A DNA stretch of 64,000 nt from Streptomyces lavendofoliae (GCF_014649735.1 NZ_BMTP01000004.1:124001-188000); one strand, 5' to 3'. Numbered from the stretch's first letter, positions 43,785 to 52,410 are shown. Notes: generated by a model not told the origin, from the letters alone. Made by a program: numbers and translations.

Positions 43785-43973
43785 TCAGGTGGGGCGTGGG
43801 CCGTAGAAGCGGTCGGTGCGGTCGACCGCCGTCTCCAGGCGCTCGTCGAAGTCGTCCCGGACGAGCGTCCGGACCACGTAGTCCTGGACGCTCATCCCGC
43901 TGCGGGCGGCGTGGCGCCGGACCCGGTCGAGCAGCTCTCCGTCTATCCGCAGGCTGAGCACGGTCGATCCCAT
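43785..43973 (-). CDS. Ribbon-helix-helix-like small protein
   Basis: 62 residues from ATG 43973: GSTVLSLRIDGELLDRVRRHAARSGMSVQDYVVRTLVRDDFDERL. A basic beta strand followed by two helices is the CopG/Arc-type DNA-binding fold seen in antitoxins and small repressors. No toxin gene is adjacent. A longer start at 44045 would overlap the region of the MarR operator and is less likely. Confidence 0.75.
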   Translation of the reverse strand: MGSTVLSLRIDGELLDRVRRHAARSGMSVQDYVVRTLVRDDFDERLETAVDRTDRFYGPRPT

Positions 43974-44070
43974 GGCGCCAGACTCGCCGCCCCGCCGCGC
44001 CCGCCGGGTCGCTTTCCGGCCCGCTTTCACTCGTACGGGTGACACCTGCCACTCCCCGCCCCCTCACTAG

Positions 44071-44102
44071 TATTTAGCCTGGGTAATGAGTTACGCTAAA
44101 TA
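44071..44102. promoter_or_regulatory. Candidate MarR operator overlapping the marR-MFS promoter
   Basis: TATTTAGC (44071-44078) and GCTAAATA (44095-44102) form a perfect 8-bp inverted repeat with a 16-bp spacer; inside it GTAA-N4-TTAC is a second dyad. The right arm ends 1 bp before the ATG. Very AT-rich for this genome. Confidence 0.75.
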
Positions 44103-44103
44103 C

Positions 44104-44547
44104 ATGCCTGACCTCTCCCACGGTGAGCCCGCTGACGCAGCCGCCGTGAACGCCCTCCGCTCGGCCGTCATGCGGCTGGGCCGACGCCTGAAGCACCAGC
44201 GCGTCGACGAATCGCTGAGCCCCACCGAGATGTCGGTGCTCGGCACCCTCGCCCGCTGCGGTTCCGCCACCCCCGGTGAGCTGGCCCGCAAGGAGCACGT
44301 GCAGCCGCCGTCGATGACGCGCATCGTGGCGCTGCTGGAGGCCAAGGGACTGGTCCGGCTGGAGCCGCACCCCGAGGACCGCCGGCAGAAGGTCGTCAGC
44401 CAGACCGAGACGGCCGAGGCCATGCTCGAGGAGTCCCGCCGCAAGCGGAACGCCTGGCTCGCCACCCTCGCCGAGGGTCTGGACGAGGACGAGTGGGCAA
44501 AGCTGCGCGATGCCGCACCTGTGCTGGAGAAGCTCGCACACCTGTAA
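44104..44547 (+). CDS. MarR-family transcriptional regulator
   Basis: 147 residues with a winged helix: SPTEMSVLGTLARCGSATPGELARKEHVQPPSMTRIVALLEAKGLVRLEPHPEDRRQKVV, where the recognition helix is PPSMTRIVALLEAKG and the wing is the DRRQK hairpin. It probably represses itself and the downstream transporter by binding the dyad in its own leader. ATG 44104 is preferred to 44086 because the latter lies within the operator. The MFS gene follows 27 bp later. Confidence 0.92.
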   Translation: MPDLSHGEPADAAAVNALRSAVMRLGRRLKHQRVDESLSPTEMSVLGTLARCGSATPGELARKEHVQPPSMTRIVALLEAKGLVRLEPHPEDRRQKVVSQTETAEAMLEESRRKRNAWLATLAEGLDEDEWAKLRDAAPVLEKLAHL

Positions 44548-44574
44548 ACAGTCACAGCAAGGAGGCGAACGCTT

Positions 44575-45909
44575 TTGAGTCCGGGACCCGGAGCACTCTC
44601 CGCACCCGCACACAACCCCGACGACACCCCCACCCGCACCGGGACCTTCTCCTCGCTCAAGGTCCGCAACTACCGGCTGTTCTTCACCGGTGCCATCGTC
44701 TCCAACACCGGCACGTGGATGGCCCGCATCACCCAGGACTGGCTGGTCCTCAGCCTCACGGGCTCCGCCGCCGCCGTCGGCATCACCACGGCGCTGCAGT
44801 TCCTGCCGATGCTGCTCCTCGGCCTGTACGGCGGGGTCATCGCCGACCGCTACCCCAAGCGCAACCTGCTGATGCTCAGCCAGGGCGCCCTCGGCCTGTG
44901 CGGTCTCGCCCTGGCCGTGCTCACCCTCTCCGGGCACGTGCAGGTCTGGCACGTCTACCTGATCGCGTTCCTGCTCGGCCTGGTGACGGTGGTCGACAAC
45001 CCGGCCCGCCAGTCGTTCTACTCCGAGCTGGTCGGTCCCGCCCACGTCCGCAACGCCGTCAGCCTGAACTCGGCGAACTTCCAGTCGGCCCGCCTCGTCG
45101 GCCCCGCCGTCGCGGGCGCGCTGATCGCGTCGGTCGGCAGCGGCTACGCCTTCCTGGTCAACGGGCTGTCCTTCCTCGCCCCGCTCGTCTCCCTGATGCT
45201 CATGCGCACCGGTGAGCTGCACCAGGTGGAGCGGGCACCGCGCGGCAAGGGCCAGCTGCGCGAGGGGCTGCGGTACGTCGCCGGGCGCCCCGAACTGATC
45301 TGGCCGATCGCGCTCGTCGGCTTCGTCGGCACCTTCGGCTTCAACTTCCCGATCTGGCTGACCGCCTTCTCCGACGACGTCTTCCACGCCGGGGCGGGCA
45401 CGTACGGCTTCCTCAACACCCTGATGGCCGTCGGCTCCCTCATCGGGGCCCTGCTCGCGGCCCGGCGCGGCACCTCGCGGCTGCGGCTGCTGGTCGGCGG
45501 CGCGGTCGCCTTCGGCGTACTGGAGATCGCGGCCGCCCTGTCGCCGTCGTTCTGGGTCTTCGCACTGCTGCTGGTCCCGATCGGCATGTTCGGCCTGACG
45601 GTCAACGTCACCGCCAACTCCTCGGTCCAGCTCGCCACCGACCCGGTCATGCGCGGCCGGGTGATGAGCCTCTACATGATGGTGTTCGTCGGCGGTACCC
45701 CGGTCGGCGCGCCCCTGCTGGGCTGGATCACCGACACGTACGGCGCCCGCGTCGGTTTCGCCACCGGTGGTGCCGTCTCGCTGGCCGCCGCCGTGGTGAT
45801 CGGTCTGGTGCTGGGCCGGCTGGGCGGGCTGCGCCTGAAGGTGGAGATGCACGGCCGCCACCCGCACGTGCGGTTCGTGCCGCGCGAGCAGCTGGCCACG
45901 GCCGCCTAG
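44575..45909 (+). CDS. MFS transporter (probable drug efflux), TTG start
   Basis: 444 residues with twelve helices. The N-terminal motif SSLKVRNYRLFFTGAIVSNTGTWMARITQDWLVLSLTGSA and GGVIADRYPKRNLLM (motif A-like loop) mark the enterobactin-exporter/TMS-type (DHA3-like) branch. The start is TTG 44575, supported by a strong AAGGAGG 9 bp upstream and by the lack of any better codon before the first helix. Operon with marR suggests inducible export of a toxic compound. A terminator follows. Confidence 0.9.
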   Translation: MSPGPGALSAPAHNPDDTPTRTGTFSSLKVRNYRLFFTGAIVSNTGTWMARITQDWLVLSLTGSAAAVGITTALQFLPMLLLGLYGGVIADRYPKRNLLMLSQGALGLCGLALAVLTLSGHVQVWHVYLIAFLLGLVTVVDNPARQSFYSELVGPAHVRNAVSLNSANFQSARLVGPAVAGALIASVGSGYAFLVNGLSFLAPLVSLMLMRTGELHQVERAPRGKGQLREGLRYVAGRPELIWPIALVGFVGTFGFNFPIWLTAFSDDVFHAGAGTYGFLNTLMAVGSLIGALLAARRGTSRLRLLVGGAVAFGVLEIAAALSPSFWVFALLLVPIGMFGLTVNVTANSSVQLATDPVMRGRVMSLYMMVFVGGTPVGAPLLGWITDTYGARVGFATGGAVSLAAAVVIGLVLGRLGGLRLKVEMHGRHPHVRFVPREQLATAA

Positions 45910-45922
45910 CGGCACGACGGGA

Positions 45923-45954
45923 AGGGGCCCCGCCCGTACCGGGCAGGGGCCCCT
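45923..45954. terminator. Bidirectional terminator
   Basis: AGGGGCCCC (45923-45931) pairs with GGGGCCCCT (45946-45954); an inner GCCCG/CGGGC stem adds 5 bp around a 3-nt loop. Lies between the MFS gene and the convergent acetyltransferase. Confidence 0.8.
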
Positions 45955-45957
45955 CCG

Positions 45958-46479
45958 TCACCCTTCCGTGCACACCCGCCGCTCCAGGACCTGCACCGGC
46001 CGGTCGCCGTCCGTGAAGGACTCGACCGGCGTGAAGCCGTTGCGCGCGTAGTAGTCCACGAGCCGCCCCCCGCCGCCCGCGAAGCAGTCCACCCGCAGCA
46101 GCCGGACGCTCCGGCGCCGGGTCTCCTCGACCGCGTGCGCCAGCAGGGCACTGCCCACGCCCCGCCCGTGGAACCGCGCGCCGGTGGCCAGGAACCGCAC
46201 GTACTGCTCCGGCTCACCGGCGGGGGCCACGCCGGGCCCGGGGAACGGCGTCATCAGCAGGGTCCCGGCCGGTACGCCGCCGATCTCGGCGATCCACGGC
46301 GAGCCCTCCGCGACCATCTCCCGCACCCGCTCCACCGCCCGGGGCCTCGACGACCACGGCTCGGTGCCCCACTGGGCGGTGTTGCCGCGCTCGTTCAGCC
46401 AGCCGACCGCGCTGTCCAGCACGCCGAGTATCGCGGGGACGTCCCCCGCCGCGGCCTTCCTGATCTCCACCGTGTCCAC
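45958..46479 (-). CDS. GNAT-family N-acetyltransferase
   Basis: 173 residues from GTG 46479. The GNAT core is seen in VEIRKAAAGDVPAIL at the start, YVRFLATGARFHGRGVGSALLAHAVEETRRR (acetyl-CoA loop R/Q-x-x-G-x-G/A near 110) and LLRVDCFAGGGGRLVDYYARNGFTPVE. Substrate unknown. It is divergent from the RNA phosphodiesterase gene with a 43-bp gap. Confidence 0.85.
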   Translation of the reverse strand: MDTVEIRKAAAGDVPAILGVLDSAVGWLNERGNTAQWGTEPWSSRPRAVERVREMVAEGSPWIAEIGGVPAGTLLMTPFPGPGVAPAGEPEQYVRFLATGARFHGRGVGSALLAHAVEETRRRSVRLLRVDCFAGGGGRLVDYYARNGFTPVESFTDGDRPVQVLERRVCTEG

Positions 46480-46522
46480 CGGCCGAGGATACGGCGCGCG
46501 TGGCCCATGCCAGACTCGCGGT

Positions 46523-47095
46523 ATGAGGCTTTTCGCCGCCGTACTGCCGAGCCGTGCGGCCGTGGACGAGCTCGCCGCCGAGGTGGACCTGCTGCGCACC
46601 CTTCCGGGCGCCGGCGACCTGCGCTGGACGGGCCGCGCCGGCTGGCACTTCACGCTGGCGTTCATGGGGGACGTGGACGAGGCGCTGGTACCGGACCTGA
46701 GCACCCGGCTCGCCCGCGCCGCGCACCGCACCGGCCCCTTCGGCTTGCGCCTGCACGGTGGTGGCCGGTTCGGCCGGCGCGTGCTGTGGGCGGGCGCGGC
46801 CGGCGGGCTGGACGAGATGCGGCTGCTCGCCGACCGCGCGGACGCCGCCGCCCGCCGCGCCGGCGTCCCGATGGACGAGCACCGCCGGTACCAGGCCCAC
46901 CTGACGGTGGCCCGCGGCCGCACGGACGCCGTGGACCTGCGGCCCTTCGTGGAGCGGCTCCGGGACTTCGAGGGCAGCCGCTGGGACGTGGCCGAGCTGG
47001 CGCTCGTCCGCAGCAACCTGCCGGGCGGGGGCGCCGCGGGCCGGGGACCGCGCTACGAGACGGTCGGGTCCTGGCCGCTGGGAGGGGCCAGCTAA
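46523..47095 (+). CDS. thpR: RNA 2',3'-cyclic phosphodiesterase
   Basis: 190 residues with two HxTx catalytic motifs, HFTLAFMG (near 43) and HLTVARG (near 128), typical of the 2H phosphoesterase fold. It opens 2',3'-cyclic phosphates of RNA, historically the LigT/ThpR family. ATG 46523 (MRLFAAVLPSRA) is the only sensible start. A 28-residue membrane peptide gene follows 9 bp later. Confidence 0.9.
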   Translation: MRLFAAVLPSRAAVDELAAEVDLLRTLPGAGDLRWTGRAGWHFTLAFMGDVDEALVPDLSTRLARAAHRTGPFGLRLHGGGRFGRRVLWAGAAGGLDEMRLLADRADAAARRAGVPMDEHRRYQAHLTVARGRTDAVDLRPFVERLRDFEGSRWDVAELALVRSNLPGGGAAGRGPRYETVGSWPLGGAS

Positions 47096-47104
47096 CCTCG
47101 GAGC

Positions 47105-47191
47105 GTGGACCCCAAGACGCGTAACCGGATCATGGCCGGTGTGCTGGTGCTGATGTTCGTGATCGTCGCCGTGGCGGCCGCGCTCGGCTGA
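47105..47191 (+). CDS. 28-residue single-helix membrane peptide
   Basis: VDPKTRNRIMAGVLVLMFVI then VAVAAALG. A short basic N-terminus and one transmembrane helix. The GTG at 47105 follows GGAG with 4-5 bp spacing and it lies 9 bp after thpR, so it is likely co-translated. Short membrane peptides like this are common but poorly annotated in Streptomyces. Function unknown. Confidence 0.6.
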   Translation: MDPKTRNRIMAGVLVLMFVIVAVAAALG

Positions 47192-47221
47192 CGCCGGAGC
47201 GCGGCCGTCCGGTGACGCCGG

Positions 47222-48208
47222 TCACCAGGCGAAGGCCTCCGGGGACGGCCCCGTGCCCGGGAAGATCGCGTCCAGCTCCTTCAGGACCTCGTCCGACAGC
47301 TCCAGCTCCACCGCCCGCAGCGCGGAGTCGAGCTGCTCGGCGGTGCGCGGCCCGACGATCGGCCCCGTCACACCCGGCCGGGTGAGCAGCCAGGCCAGTG
47401 CCACCTCGCCAGGCTCCAGCCCGTGCTTGTCGAGGAGGTCCTCGTACGCCTGGATCTGGAGGCGTACGTCGGTGTCGGCGAGTGCGTCCGCCGAGCGTCC
47501 GCCGGTGCGGCGACCGCCCGTGGCCTCCTTCCTGATCACTCCGCCGAGCAGCCCGCCGTGCAGCGGCGACCAGGGGATCACGCCCAGGCCGTAGTCCCGC
47601 GCGGCGGGGATGACCTCCATCTCGGCGCGGCGCTCGGCCAGGTTGTAGAGGCACTGCTCGCTGACGAGCCCGACCATGCCGCGCCTGGCGGCGGTCTCGT
47701 TCGCCTGGGCGATCTTGTAACCGGGGAAGTTCGACGACCCGGCGTACAGGATCTTGCCCTGCTGGATCAGGACGTCGATGGCCTGCCAGATCTCCTCGAA
47801 CGGCGTGTGCCGGTCGATGTGGTGGAACTGGTAGACGTCGATGTGGTCGGTGTTGAGCCGCTTGAGGCTGGCGTCGACGGCCCGCCGGATGTTCACGGCG
47901 GAGAGCTTGTCGTGGTTGGGCCAGACCGGCCCTTCGGCCGCCATGTTCCCGTACACCTTGGTGGCGAGCACGACCTTGTCCCGGTCGCCGCCCCGGGCGA
48001 ACCAGGAGCCGATGATCTCCTCGGTGCGGCCCTTGTTCTCACCCCAGCCGTACACGTTGGCGGTGTCGAAGAAGTTGACGCCCGCGTCGATCGCGGCGTT
48101 CATGATGGCGTGACTGCCGGCTTCGTCGGTCTGGGGCCCGAAGTTCATCGTGCCGAGGACGAGTCGGCTGACCTTGAGTCCGGTGCGTCCGAGCTGCGTG
48201 TACTTCAT
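47222..48208 (-). CDS. Aldo/keto reductase
   Basis: 328-residue TIM barrel. The tetrad is seen as D in FFDTANVYGWGENKGRTEEIIG, Y in NVYGWGE, K in VLATKVYG and H in YQFHHID. The cofactor segment PIVGPRTAEQLDSALRAVE is at the C-terminus. It reduces aldehydes or ketones with NADPH; it resembles the KCNAB/AKR stress-type group. ATG 48208 is used; extension upstream lacks an SD. Confidence 0.92.
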   Translation of the reverse strand: MKYTQLGRTGLKVSRLVLGTMNFGPQTDEAGSHAIMNAAIDAGVNFFDTANVYGWGENKGRTEEIIGSWFARGGDRDKVVLATKVYGNMAAEGPVWPNHDKLSAVNIRRAVDASLKRLNTDHIDVYQFHHIDRHTPFEEIWQAIDVLIQQGKILYAGSSNFPGYKIAQANETAARRGMVGLVSEQCLYNLAERRAEMEVIPAARDYGLGVIPWSPLHGGLLGGVIRKEATGGRRTGGRSADALADTDVRLQIQAYEDLLDKHGLEPGEVALAWLLTRPGVTGPIVGPRTAEQLDSALRAVELELSDEVLKELDAIFPGTGPSPEAFAW

Positions 48209-48339
48209 GGTCGTACAGCCAACGCCTTGGAGCGCGCTCGAAGCAAGGGGGTTGGGGGCCCGGTGGGCGTCGGTCGCGGGGAAGCCGGAGGTGGTCCCGC
48301 TGCCGCGCGAGCGCACGCGGCAGCGCGTGGCGGCGATCC

Positions 48340-48837
48340 TCACGTCCCGCCCAGCCATCCCGCCGCGTCGAGCCGGAAGGCGTCGGCCGGGACGACGGTC
48401 CGCAGCGCGTCCTCCATGTCGCGGACGCGTTCCGGTCCGAGGGTGTGCGCCCAGTCGGCCCGCAGGCCGTCGAAGATCGCGGCCGACCGGGTGAGGGCGT
48501 CCAGGCCGTGCGGAGTGAGGCGGACCAACTTGCGGCGGGCGTCGGCGGGGTCGTCGGCGCGCTCCGCGTACCCGAGGGCGACGAGCCGGTCGACGGTCTT
48601 GCCGGCCGCCTGCTTGGACACCCCGAGCCGCCGCCCGATCTCGCTTGCGGTCGCCCCCGTCACGCCGATGGCCTGCATGGCGAACCCGTACGCGGGGCGC
48701 ACGTCGGGGTGGCCCTGGCGGGCCAGCTCGGTGTGGAGCCGGTCGATGAGGGTGCGGAAGCCGGCGAAGAGGAGCAGCGGCAGCTCGTGTCCACGGCCAC
48801 CACCCTTGCCCGAATCGACAACCTGGTTTACCTTCAT
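48340..48837 (-). CDS. MarR-family transcriptional regulator
   Basis: 165 residues from ATG 48837; ATGs at 48849 and 48858 would place the start beyond the operator arm and are less likely. The winged helix is ATASEIGRRLGVSKQAAGKTVDRLVALGYAERADDPADARRKLV with the DARRKLV wing. It is divergent from the AhpD-like gene at 48872, and a 12-bp inverted repeat covers both starts, so it probably represses both. Confidence 0.88.
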   Translation of the reverse strand: MKVNQVVDSGKGGGRGHELPLLLFAGFRTLIDRLHTELARQGHPDVRPAYGFAMQAIGVTGATASEIGRRLGVSKQAAGKTVDRLVALGYAERADDPADARRKLVRLTPHGLDALTRSAAIFDGLRADWAHTLGPERVRDMEDALRTVVPADAFRLDAAGWLGGT

Positions 48838-48855
48838 TTCGTCAACCATGTTGTC
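48817..48855. promoter_or_regulatory. Candidate operator shared by divergent marR and ahpD-like genes
   Basis: GACAACCTGGTT (48817-48828) and AACCATGTTGTC (48844-48855) are an inverted repeat of 12 bp with one mismatch and a 15-bp spacer. The left arm also contains the 9-bp palindrome AACCTGGTT. It overlaps the marR start codon. Confidence 0.7.
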
Positions 48856-48871
48856 CATCTTAGGAGCGGCC

Positions 48872-49378
48872 GTGTTCGCCGACCACACCCTGGAGACCGC
48901 CCCGCCCGCCGCCCGCCCGGTCATGGAGGCCGTCGCCCACCGCATGGGCGGCCATGTGCCGCCGGCCGTCGCGCGCATGGCGGCCTCACCGGAACTTCTG
49001 GAGGGCTTCATGACCCTCACGGCCATGTTCGACCGCACCACCCTGGACCCCGTCTCCCGCGAGACGGTGATCATGACGGTCGCCACACGCAACGGCTGCC
49101 AGGTGTGCGTCGACCTCCACACCCGCAAGCTCCGCGCCCTCGGCGCGGCCCCCGCCGTCGTCACCGCCCTCCGCGACGGCACCCCACTGCCCGACGAACG
49201 CCTCGACGCGGTACGGCGATTCGTCGACACCGTGTACGCCACGACCGGCGAGGTCGCCGACGAGGACCTCGCCGCCTTCCTCGCCCACGGCTACACGGAA
49301 CGCAACGCCCTGGAGGTCGTCATGGGCATCGGCGCGTACACCATGTCGACCTTCGCCAACCGCCTCACGCGGGCCTAA
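48872..49378 (+). CDS. Carboxymuconolactone decarboxylase/AhpD-like protein
   Basis: 168 residues from GTG 48872, which has TAGGAG 5 bp upstream (ATG 48848 lies inside the operator). The peroxidase motif is RNGCQVCVDLHTRKLRALG near 85, a CxxC-x3-H site characteristic of AhpD-like alkylhydroperoxidases. It likely reduces peroxides or quinones. Divergent from a MarR regulator of the same style as OhrR/quinone sensors. The last 14 bp overlap the convergent winged-helix gene. Confidence 0.88.
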   Translation: MFADHTLETAPPAARPVMEAVAHRMGGHVPPAVARMAASPELLEGFMTLTAMFDRTTLDPVSRETVIMTVATRNGCQVCVDLHTRKLRALGAAPAVVTALRDGTPLPDERLDAVRRFVDTVYATTGEVADEDLAAFLAHGYTERNALEVVMGIGAYTMSTFANRLTRA

Positions 49379-49844
49379 CCGGCGCGACGTTGTCGGCCAT
49401 GCGGCGCAGCACCTTCAGCGCGGCGACGTACTCGTCGTCGGTGATGCCGGCGTGGATCCGCGCGCGGATACCGGTGACCAGCTCCTTGACGCGGGCCTTG
49501 GCGGCGCGGCCCTCGTCGGTGAGGTGCAGGCGCTCGTCGTCGCCGGTGCGCAGCCAGCCCCGGTGCAGCAGGTGGTCGACCGCGCGGGAGGCGTCGTGCG
49601 GGGTGTCCGTCACGTCGGCGAGCCCGGCCACGACCACCTCTCGGGTGACGTGGCCGCCGGCGTCGACCCGGTTGAGGGTCCACCACATGGGCTGGGTGAC
49701 GTCGACGCGGGCCATGGCGTCGCGGATGTGGGTGATGACGGCCTTGTGCACGACGCCGCTCCAGTAGCCGATCGGCTGGGAGGCGAGTTCGGCGTCGGGG
49801 GCGGCGGGGTCGGCGGGCGCGGGAACGGTCGGTGTCGTCGTCAT
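49365..49844 (-). CDS. MarR-like winged-helix regulator
   Basis: 159 residues from ATG 49844. Contains QPIGYWSGVVHKAVITHIRDAMARVDVTQPMWWTLNRVD, then REVVVAGLADVTDTPHDASRAVDHLLHRGWLRTGDDERLHLTDEGRAAK, a winged helix with a helical dimer end. This Trp-rich type is widespread in Streptomyces. Target unknown. It overlaps the ahpD-like gene by 14 bp on the other strand. Confidence 0.85.
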   Translation of the reverse strand: MTTTPTVPAPADPAAPDAELASQPIGYWSGVVHKAVITHIRDAMARVDVTQPMWWTLNRVDAGGHVTREVVVAGLADVTDTPHDASRAVDHLLHRGWLRTGDDERLHLTDEGRAAKARVKELVTGIRARIHAGITDDEYVAALKVLRRMADNVAPVRPA

Positions 49845-49951
49845 GGGACCGACCGTAGAACCTCCACCGCGATTGAGGTCAACGTCCTGGTGAGACCTTC
49901 GCGAACCGCCCCACGCGGACGTGGGGGTGAGACGCCGGCCCGGCTGTGGCG

Positions 49952-52324
49952 CTACCGGCTCCCCGCGTGACCCGGGGCCCGGCCGGAAGCCATGTCGCCG
50001 TCCAGGGCGCGGAGTTCGGCGGCGGCCTCCAGTTGGCGGGGGTTGTTCAGGCGGACCAGACCCTCGCGCGCGGCGGTCAGTGTCTCGCGCGCCTCCACGT
50101 GCCGGGCGAGGTGGCGCAGGGCGATCCCGAGGTCCAGCCGGGACGGCTCGCTCCAGGCGGGCATCCGCGCCGCCTCGAAGTGCGCCAGCGCGTAGCGCAG
50201 GGGGCCCTCCGCCTCGCTCCACCGGTGCAGGGCCACCAGGTCGTTGCCGATGTGCTGGCGGGTCGAGGCCAGGTAGAGACCGATCAGCTCCTCCGGCTTC
50301 CCCGGTATGCCGGCCCGGCAGATGGCCTCGCTGCGCCGGTGGATGACCAGGGCTTCGGCGGCGCGGCCGACCTGGCGCAGTTGCTGGCCGAGCGCGTTGA
50401 GGGCGCTGAGTTCGGCGAGGCGGCTCTGCGCGCAGCTCTGGCCGGCCAGGTGGGCGGCGGACTCCTGGAGCCGGGTGATGGCTTCGTCGGTCCGTCCGAG
50501 GCGGGTCAGTGCTCCTGCCGCATAGCCCAGGGCCCAGCCGACCTGGAGCTGGTCCCCCACCTCACGCGCCACGTCGAGGGCGGCTTCCGCCGTCGGGAGG
50601 GCGGCGGCCGGGTCGTGGACGCACTGGTTGTAGGCCCAGGCCAGGTAGTTGAGGTGGACCGCCTCGTCGCGCCTGCTGCCCAGAGCGCGGGCGGAGTCGA
50701 CGGCACGCCGGAAGACCTCCGCCCACAGTTCCCAGTGCAGGGTGCGGTCGGAGAACCAGTGCATCGCCTCGGCCGCGTCGATGACCTCCTGGTGGCGTCC
50801 GGCCGCCTGCACCCGGCCCAGCGCGGCGAGCCACTGGGCCCGCTCGGCCTCCAGCCAGCCGTGGGCCTCCTCGTTGTCGCGGGGCGCGGTGGCCGGGTCG
50901 GGATCGTCGCCGGACGTGCCCCGGTGGTCGGCGTCGAAGCGCAGTGCGGCGGCGGTGGCCCGGCGGAGCATCCATCCGGCGGTCCGGTCCTCCGCGGCGG
51001 CGATGTCGGCGGGATCGTCCTCCTCCGCCAGCTGTTCGGCGGCGAACAGCGCGAGGAGGTCGTGGAAGCGGTACCGGTCGGCGGTCGGGTGGGGCTGGAG
51101 CAGCCCGGCGCCGGTGAGGGCGTCCAGGCACCGCGCCGCCCGGCGGACCGGCAGCCCGGCGAGCAGCGCCGCGGTCCGGGGGCTGAAGTCGGGGCCGGCG
51201 GCGAGCGAGGCACGGCGGAACACGGTGCGGGCCGGCGGGTCCAGTTGCCGGTACGAGAGGGCGAAAGCGGTCCGGACCCGGAGCGAGCCCGCCTCCAGTC
51301 CGTCCAGGCGGCTCTCGTACGCCGCGAGCTGGGTGACGAGCTTGCCGATGCGTTCGGCGGGCCTGGAGGCCAGGCGCTGCCCGGCGATCCGTACGGCCAG
51401 GGGCAGGTGGCCGCACAGGTGCGCCAGGTCGCGGGCCGCCTGGGCCTCCTCCCGGACCCGCTCCGGGCCGATGATGCGGCCGAGTAGTTCCACCGCTTCC
51501 TCGCGGCGCAGAAGCGCCAGGTCGGCGCGGTGCACCGATTCGAGGCCGGCCAGGCTGTTGCGGCTGGTGACCAGGGTGAGCGACGGGCCGTGGCCGGGCA
51601 GCAGGGGACGGACCTGGGCCTCGTCGGCGGCGTTGTCGAGGAGGATGAGCGCACGCCGGTCACGGAGCAAGGAACGCAGCAGGCCACAGCGGTCGTCGGT
51701 GCCGGCCGGGACGCTCCCGGCGGCGACCCCGAGGGCGTGCAGCAGCCGGGCGCAGGCGTCGCGCGGAGGGGTCGGCCGCGGGTCCATGCCGCGAAGGTCG
51801 ACGGCGAACTGCCCGTCGGGGAAGTACGGCGCGAGGGCGTGCGCGGCGTGCACGGCGAAGGCGGTCTTGCCCAGACCCGGCTGCCCGGAGATCACGGCGA
51901 CCGGCGGGTGGGCGGGGTCGAGCCGTTCGGCCAGCGCCCGCAGCCGGGCCAGGGCGGGAGCGCGGGCGGTGAAGTCGTGCAGGTCGCGGGGGAGCGCGAG
52001 CGTGTGTAACGGGGCCGGCCCGGTGTCCGTGCCGGTGGTCCGGGCGCCGTGCGGGGCGGCCGGCGCGGAGCGGGGTCTCGGGCGGCCGGGGCCGGCGGCC
52101 CGCTCCAACTCCCGTGCGCCCGCCGCATCCAGCCCCAGCGCGGCGGCCAGCGCCTCCACGGTGCGGCGCTGCGGCCCCCGGGACCGGCCGCGCTCCAGGT
52201 CCGACAGCGCCCGGACGCTCACCCCCGCGGCGTGCGCCAGTGCCTCCTGGCTGAGGCCGGCGGCCGTGCGCAGCGCGCGCAGCCGCCCGCCGAACCCGGC
52301 CTCGGCCGGTGTGCCGGTGCCCAT
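49952..52324 (-). CDS. XRE-NB-ARC-TPR (STAND) transcriptional regulator
   Basis: 790 residues from ATG 52324. An XRE helix-turn-helix spans 15-70 (LRALRTAAGLSQEALAHAAGVSVRALSDLERGRSRGPQ). The NB-ARC ATPase has Walker A ISGQPGLGKTAFAVHAAHAL near 155 and Walker B RALILLDNAADEAQVRPLLPG near 235. From about 520 on, tetratricopeptide-like helices fill the C-terminus. STAND proteins are signal-triggered switches; in Streptomyces the AfsR-like members control secondary metabolism. The divergent secreted phospholipase-lectin gene is the likely target, across a 12-bp inverted repeat. Confidence 0.88.
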   Translation of the reverse strand: MGTGTPAEAGFGGRLRALRTAAGLSQEALAHAAGVSVRALSDLERGRSRGPQRRTVEALAAALGLDAAGARELERAAGPGRPRPRSAPAAPHGARTTGTDTGPAPLHTLALPRDLHDFTARAPALARLRALAERLDPAHPPVAVISGQPGLGKTAFAVHAAHALAPYFPDGQFAVDLRGMDPRPTPPRDACARLLHALGVAAGSVPAGTDDRCGLLRSLLRDRRALILLDNAADEAQVRPLLPGHGPSLTLVTSRNSLAGLESVHRADLALLRREEAVELLGRIIGPERVREEAQAARDLAHLCGHLPLAVRIAGQRLASRPAERIGKLVTQLAAYESRLDGLEAGSLRVRTAFALSYRQLDPPARTVFRRASLAAGPDFSPRTAALLAGLPVRRAARCLDALTGAGLLQPHPTADRYRFHDLLALFAAEQLAEEDDPADIAAAEDRTAGWMLRRATAAALRFDADHRGTSGDDPDPATAPRDNEEAHGWLEAERAQWLAALGRVQAAGRHQEVIDAAEAMHWFSDRTLHWELWAEVFRRAVDSARALGSRRDEAVHLNYLAWAYNQCVHDPAAALPTAEAALDVAREVGDQLQVGWALGYAAGALTRLGRTDEAITRLQESAAHLAGQSCAQSRLAELSALNALGQQLRQVGRAAEALVIHRRSEAICRAGIPGKPEELIGLYLASTRQHIGNDLVALHRWSEAEGPLRYALAHFEAARMPAWSEPSRLDLGIALRHLARHVEARETLTAAREGLVRLNNPRQLEAAAELRALDGDMASGRAPGHAGSR

Positions 52325-52370
52325 GACTGTGTACCCCCCGGGGTCGGTGACGTCCGGCAGGCGGTCGAAC

Positions 52371-52410
52371 CCACCGGCAGAAGTATGCAAGACGGTAATT
52401 CTGCCGGTGG
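52371..52410. promoter_or_regulatory. Perfect 12-bp inverted repeat between the STAND regulator and PLC genes
   Basis: CCACCGGCAGAA (52371-52382) and TTCTGCCGGTGG (52399-52410) with a 16-bp spacer. It lies 47 bp from the regulator start. Because it lies between divergent genes, an operator is more likely than a terminator. Confidence 0.65.

Noticed and set aside
52371..52410. Terminator interpretation of the inverted repeat
   Set aside because: It lies between divergent gene starts, where no transcript needs to end, so operator is the better reading.
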